64,000 bases of DNA from Ruminococcus sp. (GCF_016283395.1 NZ_JAEEMU010000033.1:124001-188000), one strand, 5' to 3'. Shown: positions 1 to 10,703, counted from the first letter of the stretch. Notes: a model not told the origin generated them from the letters alone. Program-made: numbers and translations.

Positions 1-1322
1 TGCATACTTATTATCTCGTCGGCAACGGCAAGACCGATACCCGAACCGCGGCGTGTGTGATTAGCCTTGTAGAATTTAGTCTTGACCTTTGCAAGGTCGC
101 TCTGTTTTATGCCAAGACCTGTATCCGCAACTGATACTATAACACTGTCGCCCGATTCATAGGCTTTTATGGTCACTGTATCACCTGCCGAGGAATACTT
201 GACAGCATTGTCGATAACATTGATGAATACCTGCCTGATACGGTTCTTATCGCCGAAAACGAAGGGGAGCATCTCAGGCTCGTCATATATTATCTTTTTA
301 TCTTCACGCCTTGCCTTGTCGCTGTATATGAGCACAGCGTCACCAAGCTCGGCGAGGATATCCATATTTGCATTCTGAAGTGTGAAGTGTCCGTTCTGCA
401 TACGTGAGAAGTCAAGAAGCTCCTCAACCATTTGCGACAGACGTTCAGCTTCGGTCACTATGACCTTGACACCCTTTTTCATAGTGTCGGGACTGCCGCC
501 GCCGTCTATCATAAGCGTTTCAGCCCAGCCCTTTATGGCGGTAAGAGGCGTTCTCAGCTCGTGAGACACGGAAGAAATGAACTCATTCTTCATAGCCTCG
601 GCAGTTGAAAGCTCGTCAGCCATATTGTTTATGGCAGTACAGAGGTCGCCTATCTCGTCATCGCTGTCGTTGTCTATACGTGTCGTAAAATCGCCCATAG
701 CGTATTTTCGGGCGATACCGCTTATCTGCCTGATAGGTCTTACGATAGAGCCTGCAAAATACAGACCCGTTATAATTATTATCAGGATAATCGTTATACA
801 TACTACAGTTACCGCAGCTGTATAGTTCTTTATGGTATCGTCTATGTCCGTAAGAGATGTTACCATTCTTACTGCGCTGTATTCACTGCTCATTGAAGAT
901 ATGGACTGTGATACTGCCAGGACCTTTTCTCCGCCGCCTATCTTGTAAACATGAGAGCCTTCGCCCGATTCCATAGCTTTTACGTAATCAGGCATAACAT
1001 CATCCGCATCGGGAGAAAATCCCGACGAGGTAAGCACAACTCTTCCCTTTGAGTTTACTGCCATAAGCTCTATCTTGTCTTTTTCGTTGAATGTTTCAAG
1101 CATATTTCTCATTTCAGATGAGAAATTCGTTGAGCTGTCCTGAGAATGCATACTCAGGATACTTGTGACAGCATTCAGCTTTGAGACGATATACTGCTTT
1201 GCAGAGCTGTAGAAGTAATTCTGTATCGCATAGACTATAGCCATTTCTATTACAAGAAGCGCGAGCACAACAACACCCAGGTTGTTGAATATCCACCGCT
1301 TTGTGATACTCTTTTTAGCCAT
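1..1322 (-). CDS. Sensor histidine kinase, partial (3' end beyond window)
   Basis: Membrane sensor kinase that would phosphorylate the response regulator encoded just upstream. About 440 residues are visible by translating the complement: a TM helix near residues 13-33, an extracytoplasmic domain of about 135 residues, a second TM near 170-195, a HAMP linker, an H-box with VSHELRTP (His254), and the start of the ATPase domain with an N-box (NVIDNAVKYSS), GLGI and GSGIGLAVADE. The C-terminal end lies past position 1. The ATG overlaps the regulator's stop codon (TAATG), so the pair is translationally coupled. The architecture is that of PhoR/ResE-like kinases; the signal is unknown. Confidence 0.93.
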   Translation of the reverse strand, partial: MAKKSITKRWIFNNLGVVVLALLVIEMAIVYAIQNYFYSSAKQYIVSKLNAVTSILSMHSQDSSTNFSSEMRNMLETFNEKDKIELMAVNSKGRVVLTSSGFSPDADDVMPDYVKAMESGEGSHVYKIGGGEKVLAVSQSISSMSSEYSAVRMVTSLTDIDDTIKNYTAAVTVVCITIILIIIITGLYFAGSIVRPIRQISGIARKYAMGDFTTRIDNDSDDEIGDLCTAINNMADELSTAEAMKNEFISSVSHELRTPLTAIKGWAETLMIDGGGSPDTMKKGVKVIVTEAERLSQMVEELLDFSRMQNGHFTLQNANMDILAELGDAVLIYSDKARREDKKIIYDEPEMLPFVFGDKNRIRQVFINVIDNAVKYSSAGDTVTIKAYESGDSVIVSVADTGLGIKQSDLAKVKTKFYKANHTRRGSGIGLAVADEIISM

Positions 1323-2023
1323 TACTGAATATCATTCCACTTGTATCCATAGCCCCATATAGTTATGATGTATTTCGGGCTTGACGGTTCTTCCTCTATT
1401 TTCATGCGTATACGTCTGATATTTACATCGACGATCTTATCATCGCCGTAATAGCTCTCGCCCCAGATATGGTTGAGTATGCTTGCGCGGTCGAGAGCGG
1501 TATTCTTGTTGTTCATAAAGAATTCGAGTATCTGATACTCTACCTGTGTAAGCTCTATGGGAGCTCCGTCCTTTGTGACTGTACGGCTCTTGAGATTGAG
1601 CACGAAAGGTCCGCTTTCTATGACAGACTGTTTTTCATTCTTGATAAAGCTCATGCACACACGCCTGTATATTGCATCAACGCGGGCAGTAAGCTCGGAA
1701 GGTGAAAACGGCTTTGTTATATAATCATCAGCACCTATCATAAGTCCGCTGACCTTGTCCATTTCCTGAGTTCTTGCGGTAAGCATTATGATACCGATAG
1801 TCGAGCTTTTCTCACGTATCTTCTTGCAGACCGTAAAACCGTCTATACCGGGCATCATAATATCCAGCAGGACGATATCGAAGTTGCCGTGTTCAGCCTC
1901 AAAGGTCTTGAGGGCAGCTTCTCCGCAGTTCACATCGACTACATCATATCCTGCACGTTTAAGATTTATTACAACGAATTCGCGGATAGTATCCTCGTCT
2001 TCGCATATAAGTATACGTTTCAT
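1322..2023 (-). CDS. OmpR/PhoB-family response regulator
   Basis: DNA-binding response regulator, 233 aa, the usual family length. The receiver domain covers residues 1-118, with acidic residues E8-D11, phospho-acceptor Asp54 in LLDIMMPGIDG and the KPF lysine near 106. The C-terminal winged helix (about 135-230) ends in the typical DVNIRRIRMKIEE...YKW pattern. A good ribosome site (AAAGGAGTG, 7 nt spacing) fixes the ATG. It lies directly upstream of the histidine kinase and downstream of the lipoprotein and citrate synthase on the same strand, so all four may be cotranscribed. Targets are unknown. Confidence 0.95.
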   Translation of the reverse strand: MKRILICEDEDTIREFVVINLKRAGYDVVDVNCGEAALKTFEAEHGNFDIVLLDIMMPGIDGFTVCKKIREKSSTIGIIMLTARTQEMDKVSGLMIGADDYITKPFSPSELTARVDAIYRRVCMSFIKNEKQSVIESGPFVLNLKSRTVTKDGAPIELTQVEYQILEFFMNNKNTALDRASILNHIWGESYYGDDKIVDVNIRRIRMKIEEEPSSPKYIITIWGYGYKWNDIQ

Positions 2024-2056
2024 CTGTTTTCACTCCTTTGAACGAGTAAGTATATA

Positions 2057-3382
2057 TCAATCTCTGAATCTGAAACCGATAGCTGCCTCCGCAGGTGTCA
2101 GACCGAGACCGTCATCGTCTGTACCGGAATTTGCAGGGATACACGCGAGACACGATGAATCTCCCTTTGAATGCATGAGCATATATCCGCCCGAGATGCG
2201 ATCCTCACGGGAAGGCTGATCCTCCGCACAGAAAATACGCAGAAGCTCCCTGCCCATACCTTCTTCATCATAAGCGCAGAAAACTATCTCATCATTGACT
2301 ACGTCTCGCTTTACAGTTACCTTATCTTTCCACCTTTCGGGGAAAACGAAGATATATCCGTCATTGAGACTGTAATAAGATGTATACTGCTGTTCAAGCT
2401 CATAATTACTGTTTATGTGCTTCCATTCGGTCAGTTTGAGCTGTTCTCCCACGGCAGAAGCCTCATAGCTCGGAGCTATGATCTGTTTAGGTATCTCAAG
2501 GCTGCCGTCACCGTCAACATCGAAGCAGGTACAGCCTGCGGGACGTACAGTAGACTCTGACTGCTCGGAATTTTCAAAGATCTTTTTCAGTATGCCGTCC
2601 TTCATGTACAGAACATCGGTCTGAATTGAGCCGGCTCCCGATAAAGCATCGATATATATACCCATTTCAGAATCGCCGACCTTGCCGTAGCTTATGTTTT
2701 CAAACTCACTGAACTTTCCGCTGAGTTCAAGTATCGTCTTGAGGTACTTGCCTTTATCGTCGAGCTCATATACCTCAGCAAATGCAGGAGCCTCATTGAC
2801 TGACTTTGCCAGCCTCAGAAACTCATATTCATTATCCATGTCAAGATCCTGCACATCAATGAACGAATATGAAGCCGAAAACGTAGGAGGCTCGGTGAGC
2901 TTGCCGTCGGCGTAGTTGTATATGGATACGTTCTTTTCAGAACGGTTTATCATGCTTGTGCCTATGATAAGGTTTATGCGGTCGTTTGAACCAAGCTTTG
3001 AGATGATGACCTTTTCTATCTCGCTGCCTTCCGCAGCATCGTCCCATACCGAGCTCCATTCGCCGTTTTTCTTATCAAGTATGTTTATACGCAGCGGATT
3101 TTCATCGGCTGCATGGTCTTTTCTCTCATAGAAAACCAGTGCTTCATTGCCGCCGTCACCGTCAATATCCTCGACTATGAAAGCGGAAAGATATTTTCCT
3201 GTTTTCGGATATTTAAGACTTATCGCCGTACCGTGCGCAGTGGTCAGTGCAGAATATATCTGCTCCTGCTCAACACTGAGCTTCGGCGGAGCCATAAGTG
3301 TATCTATGCTCGCACCAAAGGTACAGCTGCTTAGCCCTGACGCTGTAAGCACAGCTGTCAGAAGCAATGATGTTTTTTTCAT
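2057..3382 (-). CDS. Lipoprotein with FG-GAP/VCBS-like Asp-rich repeats
   Basis: Predicted secreted lipoprotein, 441 aa. The N-terminus is a lipoprotein signal with lipobox LSSC (Cys20). Three Ca-binding-like loops are visible: DIDGDGGNEALVFY (about 72-85), DLDMDNEYEFL (about 195-205) and DVDGDGSLEI (about 290-300). They resemble FG-GAP/VCBS repeat loops, which suggests an extracellular beta-propeller-like domain. No enzymatic motif was recognised. It starts 9 nt after the citrate synthase stop with no clear Shine-Dalgarno, suggesting translational coupling, and precedes the two-component system. It could be an accessory sensor for that kinase (inference). Confidence 0.8.
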   Translation of the reverse strand: MKKTSLLLTAVLTASGLSSCTFGASIDTLMAPPKLSVEQEQIYSALTTAHGTAISLKYPKTGKYLSAFIVEDIDGDGGNEALVFYERKDHAADENPLRINILDKKNGEWSSVWDDAAEGSEIEKVIISKLGSNDRINLIIGTSMINRSEKNVSIYNYADGKLTEPPTFSASYSFIDVQDLDMDNEYEFLRLAKSVNEAPAFAEVYELDDKGKYLKTILELSGKFSEFENISYGKVGDSEMGIYIDALSGAGSIQTDVLYMKDGILKKIFENSEQSESTVRPAGCTCFDVDGDGSLEIPKQIIAPSYEASAVGEQLKLTEWKHINSNYELEQQYTSYYSLNDGYIFVFPERWKDKVTVKRDVVNDEIVFCAYDEEGMGRELLRIFCAEDQPSREDRISGGYMLMHSKGDSSCLACIPANSGTDDDGLGLTPAEAAIGFRFRD

Positions 3383-3391
3383 AATTCAAGA

Positions 3392-4750
3392 TCATTCACG
3401 CTCTTCGAGCTTTATGTATTCCTTTTCCTTTGCGATAGCCTTGTAAGCAGGACGGATGATCCTTCCGCCTGTAAGTATCTCTTCCATGCGGTGAGCTGCC
3501 CAGCCCGCCATACGCGCAATAGCGAAAAGCGGAGTGAAAAGCTCATCAGGGATACCGAGCATTCTGTAAACGAGACCCGAGTACATATCAACGTTTGCAC
3601 ACATGGTCTTTGTATTGCCCTTCATTTCGAGGAATACCTCAGGTGTAAGACGTTCGATAGTTTCGAGAAGTCTGAATTCAGCCTCGATCTCTTTGCCCTT
3701 TGCAAGCTCGAAAGCCTTCTTCTTGAGTATAACTGCACGGGGATCGGAGATTGTATATACAGCATGACCCATACCGTAGATAAGACCTGAGTGGTCGTTT
3801 GTCTCCTTGCGTATGGTCTTGCGCATATAATCAGCAACTTCGCCCTCGTCTTCCCAGTTCTTGATATTTGCCTTGAAATTGTCAAGCATATTTATAACCT
3901 GAAGGTTAGCACCGCCGTGGCGTGGTCCTTTCAGTGAGCATATAGCTGATGAATAAGCAGAATAAGGATCAGTACCCGAAGAAGTAAGTACGCGGCAGGT
4001 AAATGTGGAGTTGTTTCCGCCGCCGTGCTCTGCCTGTAACATGAGCAGACGGTCAAGCATCTGTGCCTCGTCCTTTGTGTACTGTCTGTCGGGACGGAGA
4101 AGCGAAAGTATACACTGAGCTGTGTTTTCCTCATAGTTGATAGGGTGCATTATCATGCTCTGGTTATCGAATACCCTGCGCTTTACCTGATAAGCGTTAG
4201 CCATGATAACAGGGAGCTTTGCGATAAGGCTCACAGCAGTGCGCATCTCGTTTTCGAGTCCCTTGTTCTCGCACTCGTCATCGTAGGAATACAGAGCCAG
4301 TACGGAACGTGCCAGCTTGTTCATGATATTCTTTGACGGTGCTTTGAGTATCATATCCTCAACGAAGCCGTTGGGGAGGTCTCTTTTTACTGAAATATAT
4401 GAACTGAAAGTTTTCAGTTCCTTTGCATTAGGGAGATGACCGAAAAGCAGAAGGAAAGCTGTCTCCTCATATCCGTAGCGGTCGTCCTCTTCAACATTGG
4501 CAACGAGATCGTTGATATTATATCCTCTGTAGATGAGCTGTCCGGGGATAGGCTCTCTTTCTCCCTCATTCATAACATAACCGTGAACGTTGCAGATATT
4601 GGTTATTCCCGCCATTACACCTGTGCCGTCACTGTTGCGGAGTCCTCTCTTAACATGATATTTTTCATAAAGTTTTGGATCTATAGCGGTATTATCAGCA
4701 AGTCTGCCGCATAAATCTGTAATATTAGCCCCTGAAATGAATGAAGGCAT
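3392..4750 (-). CDS. gltA: Citrate synthase
   Basis: Condenses acetyl-CoA and oxaloacetate to citrate, feeding 2-oxoglutarate/glutamate synthesis through a partial TCA cycle. Family motifs are clear: AEHGGGNNSTFTCR, SLKGPRHGGANL and GMGHAVYTISDPRA around the active-site histidines, plus the C-terminal arginine region. A GTG at 4759 is in frame, but AGGAG lies only 1 nt from it; the ATG at 4750 has a 10-nt spacing and is chosen (452 aa). It is the first gene of a minus-strand operon that continues into a lipoprotein and a two-component system, which is unusual company. A consensus promoter lies upstream. Confidence 0.95.
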   Translation of the reverse strand: MPSFISGANITDLCGRLADNTAIDPKLYEKYHVKRGLRNSDGTGVMAGITNICNVHGYVMNEGEREPIPGQLIYRGYNINDLVANVEEDDRYGYEETAFLLLFGHLPNAKELKTFSSYISVKRDLPNGFVEDMILKAPSKNIMNKLARSVLALYSYDDECENKGLENEMRTAVSLIAKLPVIMANAYQVKRRVFDNQSMIMHPINYEENTAQCILSLLRPDRQYTKDEAQMLDRLLMLQAEHGGGNNSTFTCRVLTSSGTDPYSAYSSAICSLKGPRHGGANLQVINMLDNFKANIKNWEDEGEVADYMRKTIRKETNDHSGLIYGMGHAVYTISDPRAVILKKKAFELAKGKEIEAEFRLLETIERLTPEVFLEMKGNTKTMCANVDMYSGLVYRMLGIPDELFTPLFAIARMAGWAAHRMEEILTGGRIIRPAYKAIAKEKEYIKLEERE

Positions 4751-4783
4751 TATGATCACACTCCTAAAACATATTCATTATTA

Positions 4784-4812
4784 ATTATACACCATATTCT
4801 GTTTAATGTCAA
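4784..4812 (-). promoter_or_regulatory. Sigma-A promoter for the citrate synthase operon
   Basis: On the minus strand TTGACA (4812-4807) and TATAAT (4789-4784) are separated by exactly 17 nt. This is a perfect consensus housekeeping promoter 34 nt from the chosen start codon. Confidence 0.85.
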
Positions 4813-4881
4813 ATGTTATTTCGTATATAAACCGCTGTTCAAAACAAACGTTCTTATACACTGTGACCAAAGGAGAAGCTT

Positions 4882-5904
4882 ATGAAAAAATATCTTGCCG
4901 CCGCACTGCTTTTAACAGCTGCCGTAACTCTTATCCCCGTATTCCCTGCCTGCTTTTACGGAAAGAATGTCTCTGCGAAAGACACAGGACAGATACAGCC
5001 GAATGAAGCCGACTTTTCCGGGGATAAAAGTACAAAAAAGGCTATATGCTCAGATGAGCCGTACAAGGTGCTTGACACCGAAAGCGGAAAGGTGTTTGAA
5101 GTACCCGTCCGCGACTATGTTATCGGAGCTGTCTGTGCGGAAATGCCTGCATCTTTCTGTGATGAAGCCCTCAAAGCTCAGGCTGTAGCCGCTCACACCT
5201 ACGCCGAAAGGCAGCGGCTGCGCGAAAAGGCTTCGCCTACTCCAGAGCTCGGCGGTGCTGATTTTTCCAATGATACCGCAGTATATCAGGGTTTCTTCAC
5301 AAAAGAACAGGCGCGTGAACGGTTCGGTGAAAGGTTTGAGGAGAGCTACGGCAAAATATCCGCCGCCGTCGATGAAGTCCTGCCATACATAATCACATAC
5401 GATGACGCGCCTATCATAGCCGCTTTCCACTCCATGTCCGCAGGCTATACGGAAAGTGCGGAAAACGTATGGGGAACTCCCGTGGATTACCTCGTGGAAG
5501 TTGACAGCCGCTCAGATCTTACCGCACCGAAATTCCGTGAGGAAAAGAAGTTTTCACAGAGTGAGCTGAAAGCTGCCCTTGAAGCAGCCTTTTACGGCAT
5601 ATCTCTCGGCGAGGATATGTCGGAATGGATAAAGATACATACCGCATCAGACGCAGGGACTGTCCTGTCAGCCGATGTGGGCGGAAAGTCCGCAACAGGA
5701 AACGATATAAGGCTTGCACTCGGTCTGCGCTCCGCAAGCTTTGATGTGCGTATCGAGGGCGATACCGCCGTAATAACCACCAAGGGCTACGGACACGGTG
5801 TGGGAATGAGCCAGTACGGTGCGAATGCTATGGCTGAGGAGGGCAAAAGCTGGCGCGATATCATCGCTCATTACTATCCTGAATGTACTATATCCGTGAG
5901 CTGA
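4882..5904 (+). CDS. spoIID: Stage II sporulation protein D (SpoIID/LytB family)
   Basis: Lytic transglycosylase-type protein, 340 aa; in spore formers it helps degrade septal peptidoglycan during engulfment. It has an N-terminal membrane anchor/signal (about 4-28), then the SpoIID domain: [13 protein letters not shown] with the conserved Glu, [32 protein letters not shown] and the terminal [21 protein letters not shown] motif. The ribosome site AAAGGAG precedes the ATG. It stands alone, divergent from the citrate synthase operon. No clear mother-cell sigma promoter could be fixed by eye. SpoIID proteins also occur in lineages not known to sporulate. Confidence 0.93.
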   Translation: MKKYLAAALLLTAAVTLIPVFPACFYGKNVSAKDTGQIQPNEADFSGDKSTKKAICSDEPYKVLDTESGKVFEVPVRDYVIGAVCAEMPASFCDEALKAQAVAAHTYAERQRLREKASPTPELGGADFSNDTAVYQGFFTKEQARERFGERFEESYGKISAAVDEVLPYIITYDDAPIIAAFHSMSAGYTESAENVWGTPVDYLVEVDSRSDLTAPKFREEKKFSQSELKAALEAAFYGISLGEDMSEWIKIHTASDAGTVLSADVGGKSATGNDIRLALGLRSASFDVRIEGDTAVITTKGYGHGVGMSQYGANAMAEEGKSWRDIIAHYYPECTISVS

Positions 5905-5963
5905 ACCTTTTGTGCAAATAGCAATAAAAAGCGGTCGTTTTTTGCCATTTCCGTCAATTCGTA

Positions 5964-5992
5964 TTGACATAGCTCTGACGATTTGATATAAT
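5964..5992 (+). promoter_or_regulatory. Sigma-A promoter for the exopolysaccharide operon
   Basis: TTGACA (5964-5969), 17 nt, TATAAT (5987-5992). A leader of about 85 nt follows before the sugar transferase. It contains GAAGGAG followed by TTG at 6054, which opens a 7-codon mini-ORF closed by TAA at 6075. Confidence 0.88.
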
Positions 5993-6083
5993 GATTTTGT
6001 GTTGTTTGATACAGCATAACACGAGAAATATAAAAAACAAACCCGAAGGAGACTTGTGTCCGCGAACCGATGGATAAAGGATT

Positions 6084-7469
6084 ATGAACAAAAACAGAGA
6101 TCTATATAAAAGATTTGTTACTTTCATTTCTGCTATGCTCCTGCTTGGCATACTTACAGGCATTTTCGCCTTTGTATGGTACAGGAACTACAGCGAGCAG
6201 ATCGTCCTGCCTTACTACAGGCGAGGAAACTGGGTGCTCATCGCTATATACTGCCTGCTGGTATGGCTGTTTTTCAGAGCCTACGGCGGCTTCAAGCTGG
6301 GCTACCTCAAAAAGACCGATATGCTTTACTCCCAGATGATATCCATGATATGTGTGAACGTGGTGTCGTATTTCGTCATCAGCCTTATAGGACGACATTT
6401 CATGCCCGTTACGCCTGTGGTGTATATGACAGGTGTCGATCTCGGCGCCATAGCCATATGGACGCTTCTGGCAGGAAAGGTCTACTTCATGATGTATCCG
6501 CCGAGAAAGCTGGTCATCATCTACGGCAGTCATCAGGCTGCATCACTGGTACTGAAAATGAGCCAGCGAGTGGACAAGTACATGATATGCGAGTCCATAA
6601 GCATAAACGAGCCCGAGGACAAGGTGAAAGAGCTCATTATGAAGTACGAGGGTGCTATCGTCTGCGATATCCCTGCCGAGCAGCGTAATGACTACCTCAA
6701 ATTCTGCTTCGAGCACTCAAAACGTGCGTATATCGCACCGAAAATATCGGATATTATAATAAGAGGAGCAGACGATATACGTCTGTTCGATACTCCTCTC
6801 ATGCTCTGCCGCAATTACGGTCTTGATTTCGAGCAGCAGCTGGTAAAGCGCATATTTGACATAGTATTCTCGCTTATCGCCCTCATTCCTGCCGCTCCCT
6901 TCATGCTCATATCGGCGATCGCTGTAAAGCTCTACGACAGAGGTCCTGTATTCTACAAGCAGAAGCGTCTTACCCTCAACGGAAAGGAATTCTATGTGTA
7001 TAAATTCCGCAGCATGATAGTTGACGCTGAAAAAGACGGCAAGGCACGCCTTGCTTCCGAAGAGGACGACCGTATAACTCCCGTTGGAAAGATACTGAGG
7101 AAATTCCGTGTGGACGAGTTCCCGCAGCTTCTCAACATACTCAAAGGAGATATGTCCGTAGTAGGTCCGCGCCCCGAGCGTCCCGAGCTCACAGAGGAAT
7201 ACAAAAAGGAAATGCCCGAATTCGGCTTCAGACTCAAGGTCAAAGCAGGTCTTACGGGCTATGCACAGGTTACAGGTGCATATGATACAACTCCCTATGA
7301 CAAGCTGAAAATGGATCTGATGTACATTGAAAACTACTCAATACGTCTTGACCTTCAGATAATTCTTATGACAATAAAGACAATGTTCTTCCCACCTAAG
7401 AATAACGCAGAAACTGCCGAAGGACTTCTCATTCCGAAGAACATGAACCAAAAGGAGGATACAAAATGA
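6084..7469 (+). CDS. Undecaprenyl-phosphate sugar phosphotransferase (initiating glycosyltransferase)
   Basis: Transfers the first sugar-1-phosphate to undecaprenyl phosphate to start an exopolysaccharide repeat unit. 461 aa in the WbaP/CpsE layout: about four N-terminal TM helices (10-135), a soluble nucleotide-fold-like region (about 140-245), a TM hairpin near 255-280, and the C-terminal bacterial sugar transferase domain with YKQKRLTLNGKEFYVYKFRSM, DEFPQLLNILKGDMSVVGPRPE and LKVKAGLTGYAQV. It is the first gene after the 5964 promoter and ends in an ATGA overlap with manC. The sugar specificity cannot be read from sequence alone. Confidence 0.93.
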   Translation: MNKNRDLYKRFVTFISAMLLLGILTGIFAFVWYRNYSEQIVLPYYRRGNWVLIAIYCLLVWLFFRAYGGFKLGYLKKTDMLYSQMISMICVNVVSYFVISLIGRHFMPVTPVVYMTGVDLGAIAIWTLLAGKVYFMMYPPRKLVIIYGSHQAASLVLKMSQRVDKYMICESISINEPEDKVKELIMKYEGAIVCDIPAEQRNDYLKFCFEHSKRAYIAPKISDIIIRGADDIRLFDTPLMLCRNYGLDFEQQLVKRIFDIVFSLIALIPAAPFMLISAIAVKLYDRGPVFYKQKRLTLNGKEFYVYKFRSMIVDAEKDGKARLASEEDDRITPVGKILRKFRVDEFPQLLNILKGDMSVVGPRPERPELTEEYKKEMPEFGFRLKVKAGLTGYAQVTGAYDTTPYDKLKMDLMYIENYSIRLDLQIILMTIKTMFFPPKNNAETAEGLLIPKNMNQKEDTK

Positions 7470-8530
7470 AAACCACCACAGTTATCATGGCTGGCGGACG
7501 AGGCGAACGCTTCTGGCCAAAGAGCCGCAATGCTTGTCCCAAGCAGTTCCTCTCGCTTACAAGGGACGGCGAGACCATGATACAGAAAACTGTAAAAAGA
7601 CTCGCACCAATAGTTGAGGCTGAGGATATCTATATCGTTACCAATGCAGCTTATATCGACCTTGTGAATGAGCAGCTCCCAAATATCCCGAGAGGGAATA
7701 TCCTTGCCGAGCCATGCGCAAGGAACACTGCTCCGTGTATCGCTTTTGCAGCAGCTGTAATAAACAGAAAGTATGAAGATGCTGTAATGCTGGTGCTCCC
7801 TTCAGACCACCTTATCGGCTATGAGGATATTTATATAAATACACTTAAAAAGGCTATCAAGGCTGCCGAAAAAGGCAAGCGTCTCGTTACTATCGGTATT
7901 ACTCCCGAATATCCCGAGACAGGCTACGGCTATATCAATTTCGGCGAGGAAAAGGGCGATGTATACGCTGTTGAGCGTTTTGTTGAAAAGCCCGACCTTG
8001 CAAAAGCAAAGGAGTACCTTGCGTCTGGCAAGTACCTCTGGAACAGTGGTATGTTCGTGTGGAAACTCTCTTCCATAATGCTGAATATGCAGAATCTCAT
8101 GCCCGATATCTATGAGGGTGCAGTCCGCATAGGACAGGCTTACGGAACTCCGCAGTTCAATGAGACTCTCGTAAAGGAATTCACAGCTTTCAGAAGCGAG
8201 TCGGTAGACTTCGGTATCATGGAGAAAGCAAAGCATATCTACACTATCCCCGGCAGCTTCGGCTGGGACGACGTTGGAAGCTGGCTGGCTGTTGAGCGTA
8301 TCAACGAGACAGATGACGACAACAACTACATCGACGGCGATGTTATCACTATAGATTCAAAGCGTACAACTGTATGCGGCGGAAAACGCCTTGTTGCTGC
8401 TGTAGGTACAAGAGATCTTATCATCGTTGATACGGACGATGTGCTCCTTGTATGCTCAAAGAACAATACACAGGACGTTAAAAAGGTCATCGCTCAGCTC
8501 AAAGAGCAGGAAAGAACAGAACTGGTATAA
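7466..8530 (+). CDS. manC: Mannose-1-phosphate guanylyltransferase (monofunctional)
   Basis: Makes GDP-mannose from mannose-1-phosphate and GTP. 354 aa: the nucleotidyltransferase signature AGGRGERFWPKSR...PKQFL at the N-terminus, SDHLI near residue 113, FVEKPD near 173 and NSGMFVWK near 193, then a short left-handed helix domain. The phosphomannose-isomerase cupin of bifunctional ManC (about 470 aa) is absent, so isomerase activity must come from elsewhere. Start and stop overlap as ATGA with the sugar transferase. GDP-mannose is the substrate of gmd, the next gene. Confidence 0.94.
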   Translation: MKTTTVIMAGGRGERFWPKSRNACPKQFLSLTRDGETMIQKTVKRLAPIVEAEDIYIVTNAAYIDLVNEQLPNIPRGNILAEPCARNTAPCIAFAAAVINRKYEDAVMLVLPSDHLIGYEDIYINTLKKAIKAAEKGKRLVTIGITPEYPETGYGYINFGEEKGDVYAVERFVEKPDLAKAKEYLASGKYLWNSGMFVWKLSSIMLNMQNLMPDIYEGAVRIGQAYGTPQFNETLVKEFTAFRSESVDFGIMEKAKHIYTIPGSFGWDDVGSWLAVERINETDDDNNYIDGDVITIDSKRTTVCGGKRLVAAVGTRDLIIVDTDDVLLVCSKNNTQDVKKVIAQLKEQERTELV

Positions 8531-9672
<1,142 letters not shown>

Positions 9673-9673
9673 T

Positions 9674-9961
9674 ATGAACCGTTTCACTCATATAAAAGAG
9701 CCGCTTGAAAAAGAAGAGGGAGGCTATACCGAGAATTCGGCTTTAACAAAGCTGCAAGCATATGATATGCTCGTAGATTTCGCAAAAGATCCGAAAACTA
9801 TCGCCGCAAAAATGATGCCTCATATCGAAAGGCTCAGGCAGCTTCCTCTCAAAAGAGTTAAAGGCGGATTTTTCAGCAAATACGGCTATTCAGTTGAACA
9901 GGTCGACAGACTCATAGAAGAGCTCGATGCACAGTTAATGGATGCTCTTAAAGGCAAATAA
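9674..9961 (+). CDS. Small GGY/TDxYI-repeat protein, copy 1
   Basis: 95 aa, function not recognised; first of four adjacent paralogs. The repeat unit has an N-terminal GGY....ALTKLQAYDML motif (about residues 17-32), a middle LRQLPLKRVKGGFF (about 54-67) and a C-terminal YGYSVEQVDRLIEELD (about 69-84), the last resembling the GYxxxxVDxFL motif of DivIVA-type proteins. The ATG at 9674 follows the gmd stop as TGATATG; an upstream in-frame ATG at 9626 would lie inside gmd and is disfavoured. There is no signal peptide or TM, so it is probably cytosolic. Its position in the exopolysaccharide operon suggests a role in organising synthesis (inference). Confidence 0.75.
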   Translation: MNRFTHIKEPLEKEEGGYTENSALTKLQAYDMLVDFAKDPKTIAAKMMPHIERLRQLPLKRVKGGFFSKYGYSVEQVDRLIEELDAQLMDALKGK

Positions 9962-10108
9962 TAATTATACTTGCATAGCATTTTCCTTTTAGCAATACAC
10001 ACCGCAAAACAAACCACACAAAATAACAACTGACCGGAAAGTCATATAATATGGCTTTTAATAGGGGGCTCGGTTGGCTGTAAATATGATAAGGGAGTAA
10101 ATACTAAT

Positions 10109-10372
10109 ATGGAACTTGATATTATAAGAGACCAGAAAGGCGGCTACAACAAGCAGTCTTTCATCGAAAAACTTGACGCTTACAACATTCTTATAACCGC
10201 AATGCAGAACGGTCTGCCCCTTGATAAGGCAAAGGCTGAGCTGGAGCTTATCCACCAGCAGCCGCTTTCCAAGGAAAAGGGCGGGTTATTCGGCAAGATA
10301 GGCTTCTCCATAGAGGATACCGATGCCTACATCGCAGACCTTGAAAAGGGTATAGCAAAAGCATTCAAATAA
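10109..10372 (+). CDS. Small GGY/TDxYI-repeat protein, copy 2
   Basis: 87 aa, the clearest single repeat unit: GGYNKQSFIEKLDAYNILI (about 11-29), a helical stretch with regularly spaced Ala/Leu, QQPLSKEKGGLFGK (about 50-63), then IGFSIEDTDAYIADLEKGI (about 64-82). Both ends carry G-Y/F-x-x-x-x-V/T-D-like motifs reminiscent of DivIVA/GpsB N-terminal domains. RBS AGGGAG sits 12 nt before the ATG. It is separated from copy 1 by 147 nt containing an A/C-rich stretch but no gene. No known function. Confidence 0.75.
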   Translation: MELDIIRDQKGGYNKQSFIEKLDAYNILITAMQNGLPLDKAKAELELIHQQPLSKEKGGLFGKIGFSIEDTDAYIADLEKGIAKAFK

Positions 10373-10403
10373 AATTACAACGCTTTCTGAAAGGAGCGTT
10401 ATT

Positions 10404-10670
10404 ATGGGAAATTATTTGGATTCCGCATTCGGCGGATATGATAAAAAAGATGTACTTGCTAAAATAGACGCATACAACAGCCTGATCTTAGCAATAGATG
10501 AAGCTAACCTTTCAGATGCTGCAATAAATGCGGAACTTCTGAAAATAAGGCATATGCCAATGAGAAAGGCAAAATGCCTTTTTCTGCCGTGCTCGGGCTT
10601 TTCTGTTCCTCAGACCGATGAATATATCGCAGAGCTTGAAAAGGAAATAGTCAACAAGATCATGCTCTGA
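10404..10670 (+). CDS. Small GGY/TDxYI-repeat protein, copy 3
   Basis: 88 aa. Same unit: GGYDKKDVLAKIDAYNSLIL (about 10-29), IRHMPMRKAK (about 49-58), GFSVPQTDEYIAELEKEI (about 66-83). GYDKKDV is the most DivIVA-like version of the first motif. A distinctive CLFLPC replaces the GGLFGK loop of copy 2, giving two cysteines five residues apart. Good RBS (AAAGGAG). Lies 31 nt after copy 2, evidently cotranscribed. Function unknown. Confidence 0.75.
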   Translation: MGNYLDSAFGGYDKKDVLAKIDAYNSLILAIDEANLSDAAINAELLKIRHMPMRKAKCLFLPCSGFSVPQTDEYIAELEKEIVNKIML

Positions 10671-10703
10671 GTTGAGTATTAATGCCGAAGGAGAAACAGA
10701 GAC

